Shown here: piece after piece, positions 1-8,688 of the stretch | How positions within the stretch are numbered: the stretch's first letter is position 1 | Layout: the number at the start of each line of letters is the position of its first letter | DNA from: Brachyspira hampsonii | GTDB lineage: Bacteria > Spirochaetota > Brachyspiria > Brachyspirales > Brachyspiraceae | NCBI RefSeq assembly: GCF_001746205.1 | Contig: NZ_MDCO01000001.1 | Coordinates: forward strand, 71,896 to 135,895 | DNA length: 64,000 bases | Reading direction: 5' to 3' | The notes under the pieces: model-generated | What the model saw: the letters and a program-made list of their open reading frames with translations, nothing else | Database searches by the model: none | What the model was told of the DNA's origin: nothing | Program-made: the position numbers and the translations under genes

Positions 1-58
1 TTATTATTTTTATATATAATGTATAAATATATTTTTTAATTATAGGGTATGAAAACTT

Positions 59-916
59 ATGAAAAAATTTTTAACAATTATTTTTATATTATCATTATTG
101 GCAGGATGCAGCAATGCATCAAAGAATAATGAGGTATCTTCAAATAAACTTAAAGTTTATGCAAGTATTTATCCAATATATGATTTTGCTAAAAAAATAT
201 GCTCAGATAAAGCAGATGTATATAATATGACTTCTACAGGGTCAGAGCCTCATGATTTTGAAATAACTTCAAAAGATATGGCTGATTTAACAAAGGCAGA
301 TTTATTTATATATAATGGCGGAGGAATGGAGCATTGGGTTGACACAGTTAAAGATAATATAAAAGAATTAAAGTATGTAGAAACTTCATCTAACATTAAT
401 AATGAAGGATTAGATCCTCATTTTTGGCTTTCTCCTATTAAAGCAAAGAAACAAATGGAGAATATAAAAAATGCATTGGCGGATATAGATTCCATTAATG
501 CTGATTATTATAATTCTAACTATAATTTTTATGCAGACAAATTAGATGAATTAGATAATCATTTTAAAGAAGTTTTATCAAATATAAAAAATACTAACTT
601 GGTAGTAACTCACCCTGCATTTGGACATTTTTGCAAAGAATATTCATTAAATCAGGTGGCTATTGCTAGAGATGAAGCAGATCCTAAGGCTATGTCTGAA
701 ACTATTGATTTTATAAAAAATAATAATGTAAAAGCTATATTTTATGAAGAGTTTTCAAGTTCTAAATTAGTCGATTCTATAGCAAAAGAAACAGGAGTAA
801 AAATATTGACACTAAATCCTATAGAATCTTTAAGCGAAGAATATATTAAAGCAGGAAAAGATTATTTTTCTGTAATGGAAGATAATCTCTCATCTTTAAC
901 TAATGGACTTAATTAA
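59..916 (+). CDS. znuA: Metal (Zn/Mn) ABC transporter substrate-binding lipoprotein, ZnuA/TroA family
   Basis: Captures a divalent metal outside the inner membrane and delivers it to the ZnuB/ZnuC importer. The 285-residue product starts with a lipoprotein signal ending in LLAGC, so Cys17 is the predicted lipidation site. Candidate metal ligands fit the cluster A-I pattern: His65 in EPHDFE, His121 in DPHFWLSP and His185 in THPAFGHF. The fourth ligand, usually an aspartate in a DPLG-like motif, appears as Asn253 in LNPIES, so the metal site may be unusual. The His-rich loop of enterobacterial ZnuA is absent, and the metal (Zn or Mn) cannot be told from sequence. The ATPase gene follows after 9 bp, so the two are probably co-transcribed. 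Confidence 0.9.
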   Translation: MKKFLTIIFILSLLAGCSNASKNNEVSSNKLKVYASIYPIYDFAKKICSDKADVYNMTSTGSEPHDFEITSKDMADLTKADLFIYNGGGMEHWVDTVKDNIKELKYVETSSNINNEGLDPHFWLSPIKAKKQMENIKNALADIDSINADYYNSNYNFYADKLDELDNHFKEVLSNIKNTNLVVTHPAFGHFCKEYSLNQVAIARDEADPKAMSETIDFIKNNNVKAIFYEEFSSSKLVDSIAKETGVKILTLNPIESLSEEYIKAGKDYFSVMEDNLSSLTNGLN

Positions 917-925
917 AATAATATT

Positions 926-1666
926 ATGAGTAAGATTGTAGAGTTTAAAAATGTGCATTTCGGATATACTTCTGATGATATACTTAAATGTATAAGTTTT
1001 GATGTTAATAGCGGAGATTTTGTATCTATAATAGGTTCTAATGGAGCAGGCAAAAGTACAATATTAAAACTTATTTTAGGAGAGATTAGTCAATTCAGAG
1101 GAAGCATAAAACTATATGGAGAAGATATAAATAAATTCAAAGATTGGAAAAGAATAGGTTATTTAGAGCAGAATGCATATTCAAAAATTGTAAATTTTCC
1201 AGCAACTGTTTATGAAATAGTTATGTCTAATAATTTTGCAGATATAGGGTTATTTAAATTTCCAAATAAAAGTCATCGTATAAAAGTTATAAAGGCATTA
1301 GAGCTTTTAGGTATGGAAAAGTATAAAAATAGAATGATATCAAAGCTTTCAGGAGGACAAATTCAAAGAGTATTTTTAGCAAGAACATTGATATCAGAAC
1401 CTAACTTACTTGTACTCGATGAGCCTACAAATGGTGTAGACAGGGAAACTATTGATTTAATATATAAAATTCTACAGTCTTTAAATAAAGAAAAGAAAGT
1501 AACTATAATAATGGTTACGCATGATATAGAAAAAATATATAGTATATCAAATAGAATATTTTGTTTTGAGGAAGGTTCTTTGGTTGAGCTTGAAAAGAAG
1601 CAAATATATGATGAACTCTTACATAAACATAAGCATCCTAATAGCAACAATATTTGTTCTTGTTAA
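926..1666 (+). CDS. znuC: Metal ABC transporter ATP-binding protein, ZnuC-like
   Basis: ATPase subunit that powers metal import by the ZnuA/ZnuB system at the cytoplasmic face. The 246-residue protein has a complete nucleotide-binding domain: Walker A GSNGAGKST near residue 38, signature LSGGQIQRV near 140, Walker B LLVLDEPTNGVD near 160 and the H-loop MVTHD near 192. The C-terminus is His/Cys-rich (KHKHPNSNNICSC), which could bind metal; that is inference. It begins 9 bp after znuA. The expected permease partner is not downstream on this strand but lies beyond a nested palindromic repeat in the opposite orientation. Confidence 0.9.
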   Translation: MSKIVEFKNVHFGYTSDDILKCISFDVNSGDFVSIIGSNGAGKSTILKLILGEISQFRGSIKLYGEDINKFKDWKRIGYLEQNAYSKIVNFPATVYEIVMSNNFADIGLFKFPNKSHRIKVIKALELLGMEKYKNRMISKLSGGQIQRVFLARTLISEPNLLVLDEPTNGVDRETIDLIYKILQSLNKEKKVTIIMVTHDIEKIYSISNRIFCFEEGSLVELEKKQIYDELLHKHKHPNSNNICSC

Positions 1667-1676
1667 TTAATTTTAT

Positions 1677-2000
1677 TTACATACCCCACCCTTTATTTTT
1701 TCTGATTTATTTTGCAATTTTAATTTAATTATATTTCTTGCTTAATTAGAATTTTCAGCACCCGCCCAAGTTTTGATTAAATTTAGAATTGTATTTAACG
1801 CACGGTGTATTCTCTTTTTTATATGATTGAAATTCCATTGTTAATGAATTTATATATAAAATTTCATTTTGCGTGCGTTGATATGAACTTTAAATTTAAA
1901 TAAATTTAGGGTGGGTGTTATAATCACAGAATAAGCAAAAAATAAATGTAATATTATATTATAAAATTAGATTATAAATTTATAGGGTGGGAGTATGTAA
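1677..2000. repeat. Nested palindromic intergenic element, full copy (NPE-1)
   Basis: Fills the whole gap between the convergent znuC and znuB genes. Six GC-rich blocks are arranged as three nested inverted pairs. The outer arms are TTACATACCCCACCCTTTAT (1677-1696) and its partner at 1981-2000. The middle arms are CAGCACCCGCCCAAG (1756-1770) and 1905-1920. The inner arms are AACGCACGGTG (1797-1807) and 1865-1879. Block centres are about 76, 39, 73, 37 and 78 bp apart, so the element is symmetrical. A 10-bp AT-only sequence, TTAATTTTAT, occurs on both flanks (1667-1676 and 2002-2011) and could be a target duplication or chance. No ORF lies inside. Confidence 0.85.
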
Positions 2001-2007
2001 GTTAATT

Positions 2008-2823
2008 TTATGCTTCATTATGTTTTGATGATAAAGCAGATTTTAATAATATTATAATTATAAAAGTTGTTATGCTTATTAGAACTATAGTTGCTCCGGG
2101 TTTAAGACCTTGATAATAGGAAATGAATATTCCTAATATTGTGAATAATAAATTAAAGAGTACAGCAAAAATAATAGTTTTTTTGTAGCTATTAGCTATT
2201 TGCATAGAACAGGCAACAGGTACTACCATCATTGACGATACTATTAAAGCTCCAACAGCCCTTGCTGATATTGATACAGTAACAGCAGTTAATATTGTAA
2301 AAATGAAATTAATTCTATTTACAGGCACACCAGAAAGTTTTGCTAATCTTTCATTGAAAGTTATATAAAAAATTTCTTTGTATAGGAATATAAAAATTAG
2401 TATTGATATAGAACTTATTAATATTACTAATTTCAATTCAAAATCGCTTATAGCGACAATACTTCCGAATAAGAAGCTGTTAAAGTTTGAATTGTTCGCT
2501 ACAAATCCGGAAAGAAGTCCAGCAACTCCTATAGCCAAAGACATTATAATTGATATAGACATTTCTCCATATTTAGCTATTTTTTTTCTTATAAACTCTA
2601 TTGATAATGCAGATATTATACAGAATATTATGGAAGCTACTATTGGGTTTATATTAAAAACTAAACCGAATGTAACTCCGGCAAGTGAAGTATGTGATAT
2701 AGCATCTCCTATCATAGAAAGTCTTTTTAATACAACAATCACTCCTATGCAAGGTATTATAACAGCAAGCATAATACCAACTAAGAAAGCTTTACGCATA
2801 AAATCATATTCAAATATTTCCAT
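2008..2823 (-). CDS. znuB: Metal ABC transporter permease, ZnuB-like (ABC-3 family)
   Basis: Integral membrane channel of the Zn/Mn importer. The 271-residue protein has about eight hydrophobic segments and the ABC-3 family hallmark near residue 35-50, LKRLSMIGDAISHTSLAG. The start is supported by GGGA a few bases upstream of the ATG. It is read on the opposite strand from znuA-znuC and converges on them. It follows the aminotransferase gene by 48 bp and is probably co-transcribed with it. This split of a normally collinear znuACB set, with a palindromic element at the junction, suggests a local inversion (inference). Confidence 0.9.
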   Translation of the reverse strand: MEIFEYDFMRKAFLVGIMLAVIIPCIGVIVVLKRLSMIGDAISHTSLAGVTFGLVFNINPIVASIIFCIISALSIEFIRKKIAKYGEMSISIIMSLAIGVAGLLSGFVANNSNFNSFLFGSIVAISDFELKLVILISSISILIFIFLYKEIFYITFNERLAKLSGVPVNRINFIFTILTAVTVSISARAVGALIVSSMMVVPVACSMQIANSYKKTIIFAVLFNLLFTILGIFISYYQGLKPGATIVLISITTFIIIILLKSALSSKHNEA

Positions 2824-2871
2824 AGGATTTTCCCATATAATTAAGTAAAAAGTATATTCTATATTATTTAA

Positions 2872-3924
2872 TTATCTTATCTGTTTTATAAGTTTACAAA
2901 TAAGTTCTGCTTCATTTTTCTGCAAAGTAGGGTATATAGGCAATGATATACTTTTTAAATATGCATTTTCAGTATTAGGATAATTTTCATTGGGTAAATT
3001 AAGATACTGATGCAAAGGTTTAAATATAGGTCTTGCCGCTTCTACATTATGTCTTTCAAACATCTTAATAGCATCATATATATTCATACTTCCGTTAAGC
3101 ATACAAACATATCTATAATATGAAGGACTTTCACTGTCATGAGTAGATAATTTCATCAAATTGCTTTCAAGTATAGCATTATCATAAAATGAAGCTATAT
3201 CTGCCCTCACTTCAACCATTCTTTCAAGATGTTTAAGCTCTTCTATACCTATTGATGCTTGAAGGTCAGTTGCACAGTAATTGAATCTTTTAATAAATTT
3301 TTCTTTTTTATCATAATGAATTATATCCCTTATAGCATCCATCCCCTTTTTCTTTGTGAGTATCATTCCACCTGCACCGCCAGAAGTAATCATTCTAGTA
3401 GCAGAAAGAGAGAAGTAAGCAAAATCTCCGAAACCTCCAAGTAAAGTATCTCTGTATTTGCCTCCCAAACTATGAGATGCATCCTCTATAACAGGAACTT
3501 TAATATCAGTAAGCTCATCTATTAAAGCACAATTTCCAAACATATGAGAAACTATAATTGCTTTAGTTTTTTCATTGATAGCCTCTATAACATTGTCCAT
3601 AGATATTTGAAAACTGTCTTCATCTATATCTATAAGTATTGGTGTAGCTTTTAAATTTGTAACTACTTGAAGAGGTGATGCGTTAAGGAAAGAAGACATT
3701 ATAACTTCATCTCCTTCTCCTATATTAAGATGTCTTAATATAAGTTCTAAGGCAGCAGTTCCGCTATTAACAAATATGGCTGTAAAACCTTTTCCAAAAT
3801 AATTTGCGAAAGCTCTTTCAAATTCTTGTATAACATCACCCGTAGCAAGATTATCGCTAATCATCACTTTTAAAGCAGATTCTAAATCTTTTTTTCTTAT
3901 AGTAGGTCTGGAATGTCTAATCAA
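2872..3924 (-). CDS. DegT/DnrJ/EryC1/StrS-family aminotransferase homologue lacking the catalytic lysine
   Basis: The fold is that of PLP-dependent sugar aminotransferases that make amino sugars for surface polysaccharides. The 350-residue length is a little below the family norm. Recognisable parts are NSGTAALE near residue 53, the PLP-ring aspartate in VIEDASHSLGG (Asp148) and the loop FSLSATRMITSGGAGG. The Schiff-base lysine normally occupies the position of Arg177 in that loop (family pattern FSF..TKN...G.GG); the codon is AGA. The protein may therefore be catalytically altered or non-enzymatic. It is divergent from a GT-C-like membrane protein gene and upstream of znuB. Confidence 0.8.
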   Translation of the reverse strand: MIRHSRPTIRKKDLESALKVMISDNLATGDVIQEFERAFANYFGKGFTAIFVNSGTAALELILRHLNIGEGDEVIMSSFLNASPLQVVTNLKATPILIDIDEDSFQISMDNVIEAINEKTKAIIVSHMFGNCALIDELTDIKVPVIEDASHSLGGKYRDTLLGGFGDFAYFSLSATRMITSGGAGGMILTKKKGMDAIRDIIHYDKKEKFIKRFNYCATDLQASIGIEELKHLERMVEVRADIASFYDNAILESNLMKLSTHDSESPSYYRYVCMLNGSMNIYDAIKMFERHNVEAARPIFKPLHQYLNLPNENYPNTENAYLKSISLPIYPTLQKNEAELICKLIKQIR

Positions 3925-4084
3925 TTTTCTGTTCCTTATATAAAGTTAAAATATTATAGATGATGATATCATAAAATATATTATTTTCAATATTATGATA
4001 AATTCTGAATGCTTGATTTTTTATTGTATTTTTATTTTATTTTAGTATAATTCTTTAGAATGAATTATAAGGATTGTAAAAAAT

Positions 4085-5437
4085 ATGAATAGTTTTATTA
4101 ATAAAAATAATGTCAAAATTATACTTTTATTTTTAATTATTTTTTCATTTATACTTAACATAATATTATCTTTTCGTATAATTCCAATAAGAGGAAGTGT
4201 TGATGATTTTCAGCATTTTTATGATATGTATAGATGGTATGAAAAAGGAGAATTGCCTGTAACAAGTACAAGATTTTTAGCTTCAGATACTTATAAAGAT
4301 GAGTTTACAACCTCAAGAGTACCCGGAGGAGCTTACTATATATTTTATATTTTATGTTATAAATTAGGTAATGAGAATCTATATGCAGCTAAAGTTATAA
4401 ATTATTTTTTTAGTCTTCTGATAATATCATTGTTTTTATTTTGGCTTTATAAAAGATTAGGACTTTTTGTTTGTTCCTTAATTTCTCCGCTTATTCTTCT
4501 TAATGGGTATATGGTAAAAGCTATGACAAATTTTTGGAATCCTCATATATCATTAATATTCGGATTTATATTTTTAATTTTATTTTATGAATATGTATAT
4601 AATATTAATTATTATAATATAAATTCCAAAATATCATCTATTTTTATTTTTCCAATATTAGCTATTATGGCACAAGGACATTTTGTTGCTTTCTTCTCTA
4701 TTATACCAACTATGATATTTTATTTAATTATATATTATAAAAACACATCAAAATATATAAAGTATTGGATTTTGGGAGTGTTTTTATCATTTGTACAATA
4801 TATACCTTATTTAATTTCTGAAATAAAAAGCGGATTTATGAATTTGAAAGGAGCATTATCTATAAGAGATGCTTTAATCTGGTTTCCATTCCCAAAAATT
4901 CAGTCTCTATTTCTATTTCCTACAAATGAAATGTCAGCATTTTATTTAAAAAAATTTGATAATATAATCGAATTTTGGATTTCACAGCCGTCTTACATAT
5001 ACGGTTTAATATTTTTAGTTCTTAATCTTATATTTTCTGTTTTTTGTTTAATAAATATGTTTTATTTTGTATTTAATTTCAGATATAAAGGAAAAACTGA
5101 TAATGAAAAAGCAGCTTTAAATATTTCTAAATTTTTTATTTTTTCAATTTTCATTACTATAATATGCTTTTTTATATCTAAATCTAAACCAGGCTATTTC
5201 CATTATTTATACGGACTTTTTTCGATATCTTATGCTCCTATTATTTTATTTTTGGTTCAAAAAGAAAATTTTGTTATGAATAATAAAAAAATATTTTCAG
5301 TTTTTATTATTTTCTTAGCCTTGAATGCTTCTGCTATGTTTGGAAGTATTGAGAGATATATTAATAAATTTGAAAAAGATTTAGCAAGTGATCAAAATAA
5401 TTCTATAATAGAATTTTTAGAAAATAATAAACATTAA
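4085..5437 (+). CDS. Polytopic membrane protein, GT-C glycosyltransferase-like (PMT/ArnT type)
   Basis: 450 residues with about ten hydrophobic segments. The first extracytoplasmic loop (about residues 33-85) is followed by PGGAYYIFYILCYKLG and a segment resembling the second membrane region of PMT/ArnT-type GT-C transferases, which move sugars from lipid-linked donors. VDDF in the loop could supply the acidic metal or sugar-binding residues. Assignment rests on topology and weak motif resemblance, so a generic membrane protein is possible. AAGGAT precedes the ATG. Divergent from the DegT-type gene, which is compatible with a role in surface glycan assembly (inference). Confidence 0.5.
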   Translation: MNSFINKNNVKIILLFLIIFSFILNIILSFRIIPIRGSVDDFQHFYDMYRWYEKGELPVTSTRFLASDTYKDEFTTSRVPGGAYYIFYILCYKLGNENLYAAKVINYFFSLLIISLFLFWLYKRLGLFVCSLISPLILLNGYMVKAMTNFWNPHISLIFGFIFLILFYEYVYNINYYNINSKISSIFIFPILAIMAQGHFVAFFSIIPTMIFYLIIYYKNTSKYIKYWILGVFLSFVQYIPYLISEIKSGFMNLKGALSIRDALIWFPFPKIQSLFLFPTNEMSAFYLKKFDNIIEFWISQPSYIYGLIFLVLNLIFSVFCLINMFYFVFNFRYKGKTDNEKAALNISKFFIFSIFITIICFFISKSKPGYFHYLYGLFSISYAPIILFLVQKENFVMNNKKIFSVFIIFLALNASAMFGSIERYINKFEKDLASDQNNSIIEFLENNKH

Positions 5438-5442
5438 TTTTA

Positions 5443-5471
5443 TTGACTTTATTAGATCAGTATTATATACT
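5443..5471 (+). promoter_or_regulatory. Sigma70-like promoter of the substrate-binding lipoprotein gene
   Basis: TTGACT (5443-5448), a 17-bp spacer and TATACT (5466-5471), followed by a strong Shine-Dalgarno AAGGAGAT just before the ATG at 5513. It lies directly after the stop of the preceding membrane-protein gene. Confidence 0.6.
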
Positions 5472-5512
5472 ACTAGTAATAGTAATTATTTAAATTTTAA
5501 GGAGATATAATA

Positions 5513-6475
5513 ATGAAGAAGTTATTTATTGCTTTATCAATTTCAATATTATTAATTGCATCATGTTCCAAAACTAATAATGCCAACACTTCATCATCAG
5601 ACAACGGGGCTAAAAAGATAGGAATACTTCAGCTTGTGGAACATGTGGCACTAGATCAAGCTAATAAAGGTTTTGTAGACGGCTTAAAAGAAGCAGGTTA
5701 TGAAGACGGAAAGAATATTATAATAGATTATCAAAATGCTCAGGGCGAACAGGCAAACTGTATTACAATATCACAGAAATTTATTAATGACAGGGTAGAT
5801 TTAATATTGGCAATAGCAACACCAGCAGCACAGGCAGTTGCTAATTTAACTAAAGATATACCTATATTAATTACAGCAGTAACAGACCCAGCCGATTCAA
5901 AATTAGTTTCTGATAATAATGCTCCCGGCGGCAATGTTACAGGTACTTCAGATTTAACACCTGTAAAAGAACAAATGGATTTGCTAAAAAAATTGATTCC
6001 TTCAGCACAAAAAATAGCATTTTTATATAATTCAAGCGAACAAAACTCTAAATTTCAAGTTGATATTGCAAAAGAAAAAGCAGATGAATTAGGTTTATCT
6101 TATGTAGATGCTACAATCACAAATCCTAATGATATACAGCAGGTAGTTCAGAGTTTGGTTGGCAAAGTAGATGCTATATATGTACCTACAGATAATATGG
6201 TTTCTGCCGGAATGGCTAATGTTGTTTCTATTACAGAACCTGCCAAAATACCTGTTATATGCGGAGAGGCTGGAATGCTTAATGCAGGCGGACTTGCTAC
6301 TTATGGTATAGATTATTATGAATTAGGAAAATTGACAGCTAATCAGGCAGTAAAAATATTAAAAGGAGAATCTCAACCTGCTAATATGCCTATAGAATAT
6401 ATACAAAACCCTGTATTAGAAGTTAATACTAATGCAGCTCAGAAATTGGGTGTTACAATACCAGCAGATTTATAA
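5513..6475 (+). CDS. ABC transporter substrate-binding lipoprotein, TrpX-like family
   Basis: Solitary periplasmic-binding-type lipoprotein of the family of ABC substrate-binding proteins often associated with tryptophan or other aromatic ligands. The 320-residue protein has a signal ending in LIASC (Cys at about residue 18). Two-lobed features include GILQLVEHVALDQANKGF, the GNVTGTSDL loop and a C-terminal YYELGKLTANQAVKILKGE segment. Such genes usually sit with a permease and ATPase, but neither is adjacent: a terminator follows and truA is next. Ligand identity cannot be decided from sequence. Confidence 0.75.
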   Translation: MKKLFIALSISILLIASCSKTNNANTSSSDNGAKKIGILQLVEHVALDQANKGFVDGLKEAGYEDGKNIIIDYQNAQGEQANCITISQKFINDRVDLILAIATPAAQAVANLTKDIPILITAVTDPADSKLVSDNNAPGGNVTGTSDLTPVKEQMDLLKKLIPSAQKIAFLYNSSEQNSKFQVDIAKEKADELGLSYVDATITNPNDIQQVVQSLVGKVDAIYVPTDNMVSAGMANVVSITEPAKIPVICGEAGMLNAGGLATYGIDYYELGKLTANQAVKILKGESQPANMPIEYIQNPVLEVNTNAAQKLGVTIPADL

Positions 6476-6518
6476 TTTAATATTAATTGATTATTTTATG
6501 ATTGTATTATGATTGTAC

Positions 6519-6556
6519 AAAGCCTGTATAAATATATATGGGCTTTTATTTTTTTG
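6519..6556 (+). terminator. Rho-independent terminator after the substrate-binding gene
   Basis: Stem AAAGCC...GGCTTT extended by imperfect TGTATA/TATATG pairing, followed by a T-rich run. It ends four bases before the truA start codon. Confidence 0.7.
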
Positions 6557-6560
6557 TTTT

Positions 6561-7310
6561 ATGAATAATATAAAGATAACAATACAGTATGACGGCACAG
6601 ATTTTTACGGCTGGCAAATACAGCCTAATTTAAGAACGGTGCAGGGAGAAATATATAAAGCGGTAGAGAAAGTATATGGTGAAAAGATTACTATATACGG
6701 ATGCGGGAGAACAGATGCGGGAGTGCATGCTTTGGGTCAGGTAGCTAATTTTAGAGTTCCTAAGATGCTTGTTCCTATTAATAAGGTTCATATAGCTTTG
6801 AATTCATATTTAGATAGAGATTTAAGAATAATAAAAGCCGAAGAAATGCCTGATAATTTTAATGCAAGGGCTTCGGCTATATTTAGGGAATATTTATATA
6901 TAGTTCATAACAGCAGCACTTCTTTTCCTTTTTATGAAAGATATGCTTGGTTTTACAGAAAGAATATTATAGATGAAAAATTAATCAATGAATATGCAAA
7001 ATATTTAATAGGAGAGCATAATTTTACATCATTTTGTTCTACAGAAGATGAAAATGATTCTAAATTTAGGTATTTAGAGAGAGTTAAAGCCATAAGGAAA
7101 GGGGATACTATATATTTTATTATTAGAGGCAATGCTTTCTTACATAATATGGTAAGAATTATAGTTGGCACTTTGGTAGAGGGACAGAAGAAGAAAAAGC
7201 CTGTTAATTTTATAGAAGATATATTAAAGAGTGAGAATAGGGCATCGGCATTTGTAACGGCTCCTGCACATGGACTTTATTTTAGAAGAGCATTTTTTAA
7301 AGATGAATAA
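6561..7310 (+). CDS. truA: tRNA pseudouridine(38-40) synthase TruA
   Basis: Converts uridines 38-40 of the tRNA anticodon arm to pseudouridine. The 249-residue product contains the TruA core: ITIQYDGTDFYGWQ at the start, the catalytic-aspartate motif GRTDAGVHALGQV, then MVRIIVGTL near the C-terminus. I chose the ATG at 6561 because homology begins directly after it. An upstream in-frame TTG at 6513 would add 16 residues encoded by the terminator hairpin. There is no Shine-Dalgarno, only T-rich sequence, so translation may be leaderless or start on readthrough RNA. It lies directly upstream of two tRNA genes. Confidence 0.9.
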   Translation: MNNIKITIQYDGTDFYGWQIQPNLRTVQGEIYKAVEKVYGEKITIYGCGRTDAGVHALGQVANFRVPKMLVPINKVHIALNSYLDRDLRIIKAEEMPDNFNARASAIFREYLYIVHNSSTSFPFYERYAWFYRKNIIDEKLINEYAKYLIGEHNFTSFCSTEDENDSKFRYLERVKAIRKGDTIYFIIRGNAFLHNMVRIIVGTLVEGQKKKKPVNFIEDILKSENRASAFVTAPAHGLYFRRAFFKDE

Positions 7311-7325
7311 TTTTAATAAAAAAAC

Positions 7326-7353
7326 TTGAAATAAATTTTATATATGTTATAAT
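7326..7353 (+). promoter_or_regulatory. Promoter of the tRNA-Ser gene
   Basis: TTGAAA (7326-7331), 16-bp spacer, TATAAT (7348-7353), placed 17 bp before the mature tRNA 5' end. Probably drives both tRNA genes. Confidence 0.7.
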
Positions 7354-7370
7354 ATATAGCATATTTGTTT

Positions 7371-7453
7371 GGAGAGTTCGTTCAATTGGTAGAGCAGCGG
7401 TCTTGAAAACCGCCGGGCTAACACCCATGTGGGTTCGAGTCCCACACTCTCCG
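7371..7453 (+). tRNA. tRNA-Ser (anticodon UGA)
   Basis: Acceptor GGAGAGT pairs with ACTCTCC (7446-7452) plus discriminator G. The anticodon stem GCGGT/ACCGC encloses loop CTTGAAA, giving TGA. A long variable arm with a GGG/CCC stem marks a class II tRNA, and the T arm is GTGGG-TTCGAGT-CCCAC. CCA is not encoded. Confidence 0.95.
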
Positions 7454-7486
7454 ATTTTGATAAGAATTAAATAGCTTCTTTTATAA

Positions 7487-7559
7487 GGGGCTTTAGCTCA
7501 TCAGGATAGAGCACTGGTTTCCTAAACCGGGTGGGCAGGTTCGAGTCCTGTAAGCCCCA
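7487..7559 (+). tRNA. tRNA-Arg (anticodon CCU)
   Basis: Acceptor GGGGCTT pairs with AAGCCCC (7552-7558) plus discriminator A. The anticodon stem CTGGT/ACCGG encloses TTCCTAA, giving CCT. The T arm is GCAGG-TTCGAGT-CCTGT with one G-T pair. It lies 33 bp downstream of tRNA-Ser. Confidence 0.95.
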
Positions 7560-7598
7560 AAATGTTTTATCCTAATATCTTAATAAAAGTTTCTAAAA

Positions 7599-8150
7599 AT
7601 GAATATCAGAGATTATATTTCATACCTGCTTAATAAGAGTAAGTTAAATAAAGTTAAGCTATTAATATCCGATATAGACGGAGTTATGACCGATGGAAGA
7701 TTAGTATTTGATGATAATGGGGTGGAAAGTAAATTTTTTAATACTCAAGATGGTATGGGAATAGTTTTAGCATTAAAGGCAGGAATAAAAATTGCTGTTA
7801 TATCTGGAAGTAATTCTAAGGCTATAAAAACAAGATTTGATAAATTTAGAAGGCATGGTTTTGAGGATTTAATACTTGGCGAAGAAAATAAAATGCCTAT
7901 TGTTTTAACTTTAATGGAAAAATATGGTTTAAAAAAAGAAGAGATAGCTTATATTGGAGATGATTTAATAGATTTAAGTGTTATGAAATATGTTGGACTT
8001 TCTTTTTCTCCTAAAGATGCACATTATGAAGCTTTAAAAGCTGCTGATGTTATAATTCATAAAAGAGGAGGATATGGTGCTGTTAGGGTAGTAATAGATA
8101 TGCTGCTTAAATCTAAGGGTATTTACGATGAAATTATTAGTAAAATTTAG
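7599..8150 (+). CDS. kdsC: KDO-8-phosphate phosphatase-like HAD protein, KdsC family
   Basis: Predicted to dephosphorylate 3-deoxy-manno-octulosonate 8-phosphate for lipooligosaccharide core synthesis. The 183-residue protein is the usual size for this cap-less HAD subfamily. Motif I is LLISDIDGVMTDG (nucleophile Asp near residue 26), motif II VISGSNS, and motif IV YIGDDLIDLSVM. The C-terminal HKRGGYGAVRVVIDMLL matches the KdsC tail GG.GAVRE. It overlaps the next gene by 23 bp. The order kdsC, lptC-like, lptA-like mirrors the classical yrbI-lptC-lptA cluster, which supports the call. Confidence 0.85.
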   Translation: MNIRDYISYLLNKSKLNKVKLLISDIDGVMTDGRLVFDDNGVESKFFNTQDGMGIVLALKAGIKIAVISGSNSKAIKTRFDKFRRHGFEDLILGEENKMPIVLTLMEKYGLKKEEIAYIGDDLIDLSVMKYVGLSFSPKDAHYEALKAADVIIHKRGGYGAVRVVIDMLLKSKGIYDEIISKI

Positions 8151-8688
8151 TATAATACTTCTATTATGTGTTTCCTGCACTAACTTTAATGATATTGGAA
8201 AAGAATTTACTCAAACTGAGGATTTTGTACCGCCTCCTGATATGGAATTTTATGGTTTTAGAAGAGAAAATTATGATACCAATTTTAAACAGTTAGATTC
8301 CTTTGCAACTAATGCCAAATTCTATAATAAAAAGAAATTGGTTGAACTTTATGACAGCAGAACATATACTTATGATTCTAACAATACAATAGCAGCTAGT
8401 GTGTCCGGAGAGTTTATAACTGTAAATCAGGATACATTATTCACTCAAATATATACAAATGTTATAGTTAAATCATCTAACAATACAATACTTTATACGG
8501 AATATCTTCAATGGGATAATGAAAAACAGCAATTTAAAAGCCCCGTTCCAATTCGTGTAGAGCAGGAAGACGGCAGTTGGCTTACAGGAAGCAGTATGGA
8601 AGGTGATATGGGATTAGAACATATTACAGTATATAATGAAACTGATGAAGGTGATGCTATAGGAGTGCCGGTTGCTGAAGATCAATAA
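8128..8688 (+). CDS. LptC-like lipoprotein (LPS export)
   Basis: Predicted periplasmic bridge component for lipooligosaccharide export. The 186-residue protein starts with a lipoprotein signal (LLLCVSC, Cys at about 17), whereas enterobacterial LptC is membrane-anchored. Its body follows the LptC/DUF1239 pattern: a disordered FVPPPDMEFYGF segment, then YDSNNTIAASVSGEFITV, NTILYTEYLQWDNEKQQF and the tail GSWLTGSSMEGDMGLEHI. It overlaps kdsC by 23 bp and the next gene by 17 bp, implying translational coupling. Confidence 0.75.
   Translation: MKLLVKFSIILLLCVSCTNFNDIGKEFTQTEDFVPPPDMEFYGFRRENYDTNFKQLDSFATNAKFYNKKKLVELYDSRTYTYDSNNTIAASVSGEFITVNQDTLFTQIYTNVIVKSSNNTILYTEYLQWDNEKQQFKSPVPIRVEQEDGSWLTGSSMEGDMGLEHITVYNETDEGDAIGVPVAEDQ

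Noticed and set aside
1363-1650. Antisense reading frames longer than 60 codons inside znuC, recJ, scpB, mnmG, serS and others
   Set aside because: They lie opposite genes with clear family motifs and have no ribosome-binding site or recognisable sequence.
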